NCBI GenBank assembly: GCA_016205125.1
Contig: JACQJE010000109.1
Location: 1 to 5,118 of the forward strand
Direction of reading: 5' to 3'
Length of the DNA: 5,118 bases
Origin: Deltaproteobacteria bacterium
GTDB lineage: Bacteria > Bdellovibrionota > O2-12-FULL-43-9 > JACQJE01
Part shown: in pieces, positions 1-5,118 of the stretch
Layout: every line of letters begins with the position of its first letter
Position numbering within the stretch: position 1 is the stretch's first letter
The notes under the pieces: model-generated
Database searches by the model: none
What the model was told of the DNA's origin: nothing
The model's input: the letters and a program-made list of their open reading frames with translations, nothing else
Made by a program: the position numbers and the translations under genes

Positions 1-645
1 CATTTAGTCCCAGAGGTCTCGACGCGCTATCCTTATACAGTATTTAATGAGAGAGTTTTTCTCATGCACGACGTGATACTCTACGACTTTGGGGTCAAAA
101 GATCGATCATCGACAGTTTGGTTCAACGCGGCTGTGCGGTCACCGTAGTGCCGCAGAACACGCCGGCTGAAGAGGTCCTTAAGAGGAACCCAAGCGGCGT
201 CGTTCTCTCCAATGGCCCGGGAGATCCCGCAGTATTGGGAGAAATCGCGGATCAAGTGAAAGCTCTCATGGGGAAGGCTCCAATTCTTGGAATCTGTCTG
301 GGACATCAGATTCTCGGTCTTGCTGTGGGAGCAAAAACCATCAAGCTCCCCTTCGGGCACCATGGCGTCAATCATCCTGTGCAGGATGTCGCAACTCAAA
401 AGGTGGAAATCTCATCTCATAATCACGGATTCGCTGTCGCTGAAGAGACCCTTCCGAAATCTGTCCGGGCCACCCATCGAAGCCTTTATGACGGAACACT
501 GGAAGGGATGTCAGATCCCGGTGAAAACTGGTTTTCTGTTCAATTTCACCCCGAAGCGGCACCCGGTCCTCACGATTCGCTCCATATCTTTGATCAGTTT
601 TTCAGAATGATGGCAGAAAAAAACCCCCATCGAAGAGACGGGTAG
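1..645 (+). CDS. carA: Carbamoyl phosphate synthetase small subunit (glutamine amidotransferase), 5'-truncated by window edge
   Basis: This is the C-terminal 214 residues of CarA, which hydrolyses glutamine and passes ammonia to CarB for carbamoyl phosphate synthesis. The frame is open from base 1, and the first residues (PEVSTRYPY) match the linker after the CarA N-terminal domain, so the true start lies outside the window; the ATG at 64 is internal. The class I glutamine amidotransferase domain is complete: the SNGPGDP motif, the nucleophile elbow GICLGHQ with catalytic Cys99 of the fragment, the [10 protein letters not shown] segment, the SSHNHGFAV segment, and [12 protein letters not shown] with catalytic His183 and Glu185. 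These correspond to E. coli Cys269, His353 and Glu355. It ends in TAG four bases before carB, as expected for a carAB operon. Promoter and leader regulation lie upstream and cannot be seen. Identification is secure. Confidence 0.97.
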   Translation, partial: HLVPEVSTRYPYTVFNERVFLMHDVILYDFGVKRSIIDSLVQRGCAVTVVPQNTPAEEVLKRNPSGVVLSNGPGDPAVLGEIADQVKALMGKAPILGICLGHQILGLAVGAKTIKLPFGHHGVNHPVQDVATQKVEISSHNHGFAVAEETLPKSVRATHRSLYDGTLEGMSDPGENWFSVQFHPEAAPGPHDSLHIFDQFFRMMAEKNPHRRDG

Positions 646-649
646 AAGC

Positions 650-3600
650 ATGCCAGCTCGACGCGACATTGAAAAAATTCTGCTGATCGGCTCAGGACCC
701 ATTGTGATTGGGCAGGCGTGCGAGTTCGATTATTCCGGAACACAGGCTTGTAAAGCGCTTCGTGAAGAGGGGTATTGTGTGATCCTCGTCAATAGCAATC
801 CCGCTACGATCATGACAGACGAGGCGACCGCGGACATCACCTACATTGAACCTCTCACTCTGGAGAGTCTTGCCGCCATTATTGAAAAAGAGCGGCCTCA
901 TGCGCTCCTGCCGACAGTTGGCGGCCAAACGGCACTCAACCTGGCCCAACAGCTCGCGGAAGGGGGAGTGCTTGACGACTATGGTGTAGAACTCATCGGC
1001 GCGGACATCGATGTCATTCGCAAGGCGGAGAATCGGGAGTTATTCCGTAACCTTATGATTGAAGCGGGAATTCATGTTCCTAATGGCGGTTTGGCGCGAT
1101 CCCTCGATGAGGCTTGGGAAGTGGTCTGGAAAATCGGTTTTCCTGCCGTGATCCGCCCCGCCTTTACGTTGGGCGGCTCTGGCGGAAACATCGCTTACAA
1201 TCGGGACGAATTCGCGAACTTTGCTCCATTTGGCCTCTCTGCAAGCCCTATTGGGCAGATCCTCGTCGAAGAATCGATCGCAGGGTGGAAAGAGTTTGAA
1301 CTGGAGGTCATGCGAGACGCGGCCGACAACTTTGTCGTTGTCTGCTCCATAGAAAACCTCGATCCGATGGGGATCCACACCGGCGACAGCATCACGGTCG
1401 CCCCTGCTCAAACGCTGAGTGACGCAGAGTATCAGCGGATGCGGGATACAGCGCGCAGAGTGATCAGTACCATCGGGGTGCAGACAGGCGGAGCCAACAT
1501 TCAGTTTGCGGTTGACCCAAAGAGCGGAAAACAGATCGTCATTGAAATGAATCCCCGCGTCTCCCGCAGTTCTGCGCTGGCGTCCAAAGCAACCGGTTTT
1601 CCCATTGCGAAAATCGCTGCCAGGCTCGCTGTAGGCTGTACCCTCCCTGAGATTCCCAATGACATTACCAGGAAAACACCCGCCTCTTTTGAGCCGAGCC
1701 TCGACTACGTCGTCACAAAAATTCCCCGCTTCGCTTTCGAGAAATTTCCAGCGACGCAGAACCTCCTCACAACACAGATGAAATCGGTCGGTGAAGTCAT
1801 GGGGATCGGGAGAACCTTCCCTGAATCCCTGCAGAAGGCGATTCGCTCCCTGGAGGAGCGCGTGGAGGGGCTCGAATGGCGATGGGGTCCCTGTTCCGAT
1901 TCAGATCTGCGGAAAAGGGTGGTTTTCCCGAATTCAGAGCGCCTCTGGGCTGTCGCGGAAGAGATGCGGCGCGGAATCGCCGTCGAGGAACTCTATAAGA
2001 TTACGGCAATCGACCCATGGTTTTTGAGGAATATTGAGGGGATCGTGAAAATGGAGAAGAAGCTTCGCGACTCTCCCCTTTCTTCGACTGAGGTTTCTTC
2101 GGCTCTGCGACGGGAAGCACTGAGCTCTCTTCTCCTGAGCGCGAAACAGATGGGCTTTTCCGATCAACGTATCGCCGATCTCACAGGCTTGAGCAGAGAA
2201 GAAATTCGAGCCTTGCGCAAAGCTCACCATATTGAGCCGATCTACAACGCCGTTGACACCTGCGCGGCCGAATTTGAGGCGTGCACTCCATACCTCTATT
2301 CCACTTATGAACGCGGGAGAGACGAGGCAAAACCGACTTCGAAAAAGAAGGTGGTGATTCTCGGAAGCGGGCCGAACCGCATCGGCCAGGGGATTGAGTT
2401 CGATTACTGCTGTGTGCACGCCTCCTTTGCACTGCGGGAACTCGGCTTTGAGACGATCATGATCAACTGCAATCCAGAGACCGTCTCTACCGACTACGAC
2501 ACCTCGGACCGCCTCTACTTTGAACCGCTCACGGCGGAAGATGTGATCGCTATCCTCGACCGGGAAAAGCCGGAGGGGGTGATCCTGCAACTGGGGGGTC
2601 AGACCCCCCTTCAACTCTCCGGCGCCATCGCCAAAGCGGGTTTCCCAGTCTGGGGGACCTCTCCCGATTCGATTGACCGGGCTGAAGATCGAAAGAAATT
2701 TAAAGAAATCCTCACGCATCTCAACATCAGACAGCCGATCAATGCCGCTGCTTCTTCGGCAGAAGAAGGGATGACGATCGCCCGCACTCTCGGCCTCCCT
2801 CTGATCATCCGCCCCTCTTATGTGCTTGGCGGAAGAGCGATGGAAATTATCCACGAAGACAAAAGCCTGCAGAGAAGTCTCAAGCGCGCCATGTCTGCAT
2901 CACCCCGCCAGTCGATCTTACTGGAGCAATTCTTAGTCGACGCCATCGAGGTCGATGTCGACGCCCTCTGCGATGGAAGAGAGGTCTACATCGCCGCAGT
3001 CATGGAACACATCGAAGAGGCTGGCATTCATTCGGGAGACAGCGCCTGCAGCATCCCCCCTCAGACATTGTCATCCGCGCTTCTGACAGAGATCGAAAGG
3101 ATTGTGACCGAGATCTCTCTTGAACTGCACATCAAAGGACTCGTCAATGCCCAACTGGCGATCCGCCGCAACGAAGTCTATCTGATTGAAATCAATCCGC
3201 GCGCCTCTCGCACCGTCCCCTATGTCAGCAAAACGATCGGCCTGCCGCTCGCCAAATTGGCAGTGCAAATCATGGCAGGTTTCACGCTAAAAGATCTCAA
3301 CCTCCTCCCAAAGAAAGGTGCAAAAGCAGACGGAGACGGAAACAAAAGGCCATTTTCAATCAAAATGCCCGTTTTCCCCTTTGTCAAATTTCCGGGTTCG
3401 GACACGATCCTGGGACCTGAAATGCTCTCCACTGGAGAAGTGATGGGCTTTGGAAAGAATTTTGGAGAGGCTTACGCAAAAGCTTGTATCGCTGCAGGGA
3501 ACCCGCTTCCGCTCTCCGGCACTCTCTTTCTCAGCGTGAAAGACGATGACAAACCGAAGAGCCTCCCGCTCGCCAGGCGCTTTATCGAGCTCGGCTTCAA

Positions 3601-3913
3601 GATTGTCGCCACTCAGGGAACAGCCAGGTACCTTCATGAGAGAGGAATTTCATCTGAGATGGTCAACAAGGTGGCAGAAGGGCGCCCACATATCGTAGAT
3701 CTCCTCGTCAATGGAGAAATCGATCTCGTGATCAACACGACTATTGGAGCACAAGCAACCGCCGATTCCTATTCCATTCGGAGAACAACGCTTCTCAAAG
3801 GGATTCCTTATTTTACGACCCTCTCAGGCGCAAAAGCAGGGTCAGACGCCATTTTTGTGATGCAGAATGAAGCCCTCAAACCCGGACTCCCCCTTCAGAG
3901 GTTAAGAAAATGA
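650..3913 (+). CDS. carB: Carbamoyl phosphate synthetase large subunit
   Basis: CarB makes carbamoyl phosphate from bicarbonate, two ATP and ammonia supplied by CarA, in the cytoplasm. At 1087 residues it is slightly longer than E. coli CarB (1073). The order is normal: carboxyphosphate ATP-grasp half (about 1-400) with R129, R169, GGSGG, E215, H243 and E299-N301-R303 at E. coli numbering; oligomerisation domain (about 405-555); carbamoyl phosphate ATP-grasp half (about 565-950) opening with [15 protein letters not shown] and carrying E847-N849-R851; then the MGS-like allosteric domain (about 955-1087). UMP-site residues K968, T988, T991, K1007, N1029 and T1031 match E. coli K954, T974, T977, K993, N1015 and T1017. 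Of the ornithine ligands, E789, D797 and T1056 are kept but E892 is M906. An insertion of about eight residues lies near 888-899. The ATG at 650 gives the canonical N-terminus; with only a weak ribosome site, translation is probably coupled to carA. Confidence 0.98.
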   Translation: MPARRDIEKILLIGSGPIVIGQACEFDYSGTQACKALREEGYCVILVNSNPATIMTDEATADITYIEPLTLESLAAIIEKERPHALLPTVGGQTALNLAQQLAEGGVLDDYGVELIGADIDVIRKAENRELFRNLMIEAGIHVPNGGLARSLDEAWEVVWKIGFPAVIRPAFTLGGSGGNIAYNRDEFANFAPFGLSASPIGQILVEESIAGWKEFELEVMRDAADNFVVVCSIENLDPMGIHTGDSITVAPAQTLSDAEYQRMRDTARRVISTIGVQTGGANIQFAVDPKSGKQIVIEMNPRVSRSSALASKATGFPIAKIAARLAVGCTLPEIPNDITRKTPASFEPSLDYVVTKIPRFAFEKFPATQNLLTTQMKSVGEVMGIGRTFPESLQKAIRSLEERVEGLEWRWGPCSDSDLRKRVVFPNSERLWAVAEEMRRGIAVEELYKITAIDPWFLRNIEGIVKMEKKLRDSPLSSTEVSSALRREALSSLLLSAKQMGFSDQRIADLTGLSREEIRALRKAHHIEPIYNAVDTCAAEFEACTPYLYSTYERGRDEAKPTSKKKVVILGSGPNRIGQGIEFDYCCVHASFALRELGFETIMINCNPETVSTDYDTSDRLYFEPLTAEDVIAILDREKPEGVILQLGGQTPLQLSGAIAKAGFPVWGTSPDSIDRAEDRKKFKEILTHLNIRQPINAAASSAEEGMTIARTLGLPLIIRPSYVLGGRAMEIIHEDKSLQRSLKRAMSASPRQSILLEQFLVDAIEVDVDALCDGREVYIAAVMEHIEEAGIHSGDSACSIPPQTLSSALLTEIERIVTEISLELHIKGLVNAQLAIRRNEVYLIEINPRASRTVPYVSKTIGLPLAKLAVQIMAGFTLKDLNLLPKKGAKADGDGNKRPFSIKMPVFPFVKFPGSDTILGPEMLSTGEVMGFGKNFGEAYAKACIAAGNPLPLSGTLFLSVKDDDKPKSLPLARRFIELGFKIVATQGTARYLHERGISSEMVNKVAEGRPHIVDLLVNGEIDLVINTTIGAQATADSYSIRRTTLLKGIPYFTTLSGAKAGSDAIFVMQNEALKPGLPLQRLRK
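2593..2609. repeat. Perfect short inverted repeat inside carB
   Basis: Six G, TC, a central A, GA and six C form a perfect palindrome with 8-base arms around A2601. In RNA it would fold as a six-pair G-C stem with a five-base loop. It lies over codons for the conserved GGQTP segment of the second ATP-grasp half, which itself favours GGN and CCN codons, so it may be incidental. It has no following T tract and is not a terminator. Confidence 0.6.
3897..3901 (+). promoter_or_regulatory. Ribosome binding site of the VOC gene, inside the carB 3' end
   Basis: AGAGG lies eight bases before the ATG at 3910, within the last carB codons. It supports the ATGA-overlap start and means the VOC gene can recruit ribosomes itself as well as through coupling to carB. 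Confidence 0.65.
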
Positions 3914-4329
3914 TTCGTTTCAATCAGATCGATCACGTCGCCATTACCGTCGCCGACCTGGAGCGATCGGTTCGATGGTATCAGGAAATCCTCGGACTGG
4001 AAGTCGACCGGGACGTTGCATGGAAAGGCCCACCCATGATGATGAAAGTGGGGGGAGGAAGTGCGATTGCCCTCTTCCCAGCCTCTTCAAAAAATCTCAA
4101 ATTACCTCCCTCCTCAGAGCAGGCCCTCGGGATGAAACATTTCGCCCTCAATGTCGACCTCGACCAGTTTGAGGCCACGCGTTCCCTTCTGGAATCTCGC
4201 GGGATCGACTGCACCTATCAGGACCATGGAAGCTCCATTTCGATCTATCTCCTCGATCCGGATGGCTACGAAGTCGAAATTACCGCCTGGACACCCATTA
4301 AGGGAAAAGGGGGTTCCATTTCTGGATGA
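3910..4329 (+). CDS. VOC superfamily protein (glyoxalase / bleomycin resistance / dioxygenase fold), substrate unknown
   Basis: This is a 139-residue single-domain protein of the vicinal oxygen chelate fold, with two beta-alpha-beta-beta-beta modules. The first opens with [19 protein letters not shown] and continues to ILGLEV; the second opens with [13 protein letters not shown] and ends with [12 protein letters not shown]. Likely metal ligands are His9, His77 and Glu123. The position equivalent to the second ligand of glyoxalase I (E56 in E. coli GlxI) appears to be Ala54 in AIALFP. The protein thus carries a two-His-one-Glu triad, as in FosA-type and extradiol dioxygenase-type members, and a true glyoxalase I is less likely. 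There is no signal peptide or membrane segment, so it should be cytoplasmic. Its ATG overlaps the carB stop (ATGA) behind a good AGAGG ribosome site, implying coupled translation. The family assignment is firm; the reaction is unknown, and context does not reveal a substrate. Confidence 0.9.
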   Translation: MIRFNQIDHVAITVADLERSVRWYQEILGLEVDRDVAWKGPPMMMKVGGGSAIALFPASSKNLKLPPSSEQALGMKHFALNVDLDQFEATRSLLESRGIDCTYQDHGSSISIYLLDPDGYEVEITAWTPIKGKGGSISG

Positions 4330-4342
4330 GATCTACTTATGC

Positions 4343-4348
4343 TATGCT
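4343..4348 (+). promoter_or_regulatory. Possible -10 element for a leaderless purN transcript
   Basis: TATGCT fits the TAnnnT pattern of a sigma70-type -10 box and ends six bases before the purN ATG, so transcription would start at or very near the A of that ATG. An overlapping second copy sits at 4338-4343. No convincing -35 box is visible, only a weak TTCCAT at 4314-4319. A hexamer this loose is common by chance, so the call is tentative. Confidence 0.25.
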
Positions 4349-4354
4349 CGCTCT

Positions 4355-4996
4355 ATGTCTTATCGAAAATCCCCCTTGCGTCTGGCTGTTTTCGTCTCCG
4401 GCCGCGGGAGCAACCTCCGCGCGATTCTCGAAGCGATTGAGCGCGGCGCGCTCAATGCTCGCGTGGAGGTGGTCTGGAGCAATCACCCAAAGGCTCCTGC
4501 ACTCGAAATCGCGAAGAATTTTGGAATTCAGACCTACGCCAAACTAAAACCTCATAAGATGAGCAGTGCGGCTTATGACAAGCTCATCCTCGATCTGATC
4601 ACTCCCTATGAAGTGGACCTTATTGCACTCGCCGGATATTTCAGAATCTTGTCCCCGGTGTTGATTCGGGCTTTTCGCTGGAAAATCGTCAATATACACC
4701 CTTCTCTGCTCCCCTCTTTTCCCGGATTGCACGCGCAAAAACAGGCCATCGAGTACGGAGTGAAGATCTCGGGATGCACTCTGCACTTTGTGACGGAAGC
4801 TCTCGATGCTGGACCGGTTATTGCCCAGCGCGTTGTTCCAGTCTTCGACGATGACACTGAGGAGACACTTGCAGAGCGAATCCTCGCCCAGGAACATCAA
4901 CTCTATCCTGAAGTGTTGGAACTTTTTGCCGAGCAGCGCATTATTCTTGAGGATGGGAAAAAACCTCAGGTGAGAATTCTCTCGGCAAAAAAGTAG
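4355..4996 (+). CDS. purN: Phosphoribosylglycinamide formyltransferase (GAR transformylase)
   Basis: PurN transfers the formyl group of 10-formyltetrahydrofolate to GAR, the third step of purine synthesis. The 213-residue product is close to E. coli PurN (212). It shows the N-terminal phosphate-binding SGRGSNL (residues 15-21), the LAGYFRILSP segment, the signature NIHPSLLPSFPGLHAQ with Asn113 and His115, and LDAGPVI with Asp151. These match the catalytic Asn106, His108 and Asp144 of E. coli, with the same 38-residue Asn-Asp spacing. The frame stays open upstream of 4355, but that part lies inside the VOC gene and resembles nothing. The ATG at 4355 places the first beta strand (LRLAVFVSG) at the usual distance from the N-terminus. 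No Shine-Dalgarno precedes it. It lies 25 bases after the VOC stop, probably in the same operon. The function is confident; the start is very likely. Confidence 0.96.
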   Translation: MSYRKSPLRLAVFVSGRGSNLRAILEAIERGALNARVEVVWSNHPKAPALEIAKNFGIQTYAKLKPHKMSSAAYDKLILDLITPYEVDLIALAGYFRILSPVLIRAFRWKIVNIHPSLLPSFPGLHAQKQAIEYGVKISGCTLHFVTEALDAGPVIAQRVVPVFDDDTEETLAERILAQEHQLYPEVLELFAEQRIILEDGKKPQVRILSAKK

Positions 4997-4998
4997 GA
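4994..4998 (+). promoter_or_regulatory. Ribosome binding site of the gene starting at 5005, overlapping the purN stop
   Basis: TAGGA contains the purN stop codon TAG and an AGGA core six bases before the GTG at 5005. It is the main evidence for choosing a GTG start for the right-hand gene. Confidence 0.6.
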
Positions 4999-5004
4999 TG
5001 TAAG

Positions 5005-5118
5005 GTGGCTGGCAAAGAGTATGACTATTTGATCAAAGGGGACGATATCCCGTCGCTCCTCCTCGCGCTCTCGCTAATCCGCGAAGGAAAGCGCGTCTGC
5101 TGTGTGGAAGGTACGCAC
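5005..5118 (+). CDS. N-terminus of a probable FAD/NAD(P)-binding Rossmann-fold protein, 3'-truncated by window edge
   Basis: Only the first 38 codons are present, from a GTG at 5005 to the window end. The visible pattern is a beta strand (YDYLI), a turn, a helix (SLLLALSLIREGK), a second strand (RVCCVE) and an acidic residue Glu35. This is the layout of the FAD- or NAD-binding beta-alpha-beta unit of flavoprotein oxidoreductases, with the usual 23-residue spacing from the first glycine (Gly12) to the ribose-binding acid. The GxGxxG glycines are mostly lost: the turn reads GDDIPS, with Asp14 and Ser17 at the second and third glycine positions. The start is supported by AGGA at 4995-4998, six bases upstream; the ATG at 4998 is followed at once by a stop. 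It begins eight bases after purN, so it is probably co-transcribed. Function cannot be given from this fragment. Confidence 0.65.
   Translation, partial: MAGKEYDYLIKGDDIPSLLLALSLIREGKRVCCVEGTH

Noticed and set aside
4..399. A 131-codon open frame on the minus strand at the left edge.
   Set aside because: It is antisense to the carA glutaminase domain, including the catalytic Cys region, and has no recognisable motifs.
64..645. Treating the ATG at 64 as the carA start, giving a stand-alone 193-residue amidotransferase.
   Set aside because: The frame is open and CarA-like upstream of 64 (VSTRYPY linker), and carB follows directly. The gene is truncated by the window and not naturally short.
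1934..2854. A 306-codon open frame on the minus strand.
   Set aside because: It lies wholly inside the conserved oligomerisation and second ATP-grasp regions of carB, resembles no known protein, and is explained by the codon bias of the sense gene.
650..3913. The two similar halves of carB as a recent duplication or assembly repeat.
   Set aside because: Internal homology of the two ATP-grasp halves is the ancient, universal CarB architecture. The halves are well diverged at nucleotide level.
4151..4354. In-frame 68-residue N-terminal extension of purN.
   Set aside because: It lies mostly inside the VOC gene, has no similarity to PurN, and PurN length and strand position fit the ATG at 4355.
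4326..4547. A 73-codon + strand frame whose ATG overlaps the VOC stop in an ATGA arrangement.
   Set aside because: It overlaps purN in another frame, has no domain-like pattern, and purN is the clearly conserved reading. The ATGA is likely coincidental.
4997..5118. A terminator after purN.
   Set aside because: There is no hairpin followed by a T tract. The next gene starts eight bases after the purN stop.

Overview
The window is a tightly packed bacterial stretch with every gene on the + strand. It holds five coding regions: the 3' part of carA, a complete carB, a complete small VOC-superfamily (glyoxalase/dioxygenase fold) gene, a complete purN, and the first 38 codons of a probable FAD-binding Rossmann-fold protein. 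There are no RNA genes, mobile elements, CRISPR arrays or long non-coding stretches. The largest gap between genes is 25 bases.

Layout: carA runs in from the left edge and stops at 645. carB starts 4 bases later (650-3913). The VOC gene starts in an ATGA overlap with the carB stop (3910-4329). purN follows after 25 bases (4355-4996). A GTG-started gene begins 8 bases after purN (5005) and runs off the right edge. The spacing suggests one co-transcribed unit, possibly with an extra internal start before purN.

Function: CarA and CarB together are glutamine-dependent carbamoyl phosphate synthetase, which feeds pyrimidine and arginine synthesis. PurN is the 10-formyl-THF-dependent GAR transformylase of purine synthesis. 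The cluster is therefore mainly nucleotide biosynthesis, with an uncharacterised VOC protein translationally linked to CarB.

Organism: a bacterium using the standard code (stops TAG, TGA, TGA, TAG), with mid-range GC judged by eye at a little over 50%. Separate carA and carB genes and a full-length CarB rule out the eukaryotic fused form. Nothing in the window fixes the phylum and I do not assign one.

Most of the window is ordinary core metabolism, and I do not see a clear new system. The points worth a second look are: a CarB whose ornithine-site glutamate (E. coli E892) is a methionine while the UMP site looks intact, next to a short charged linker insertion; a VOC protein with a His-His-Glu triad rather than the four-ligand glyoxalase I set; a Rossmann N-terminus with an eroded glycine motif at the right edge; and a purN start with no Shine-Dalgarno but a -10-like hexamer at leaderless distance.
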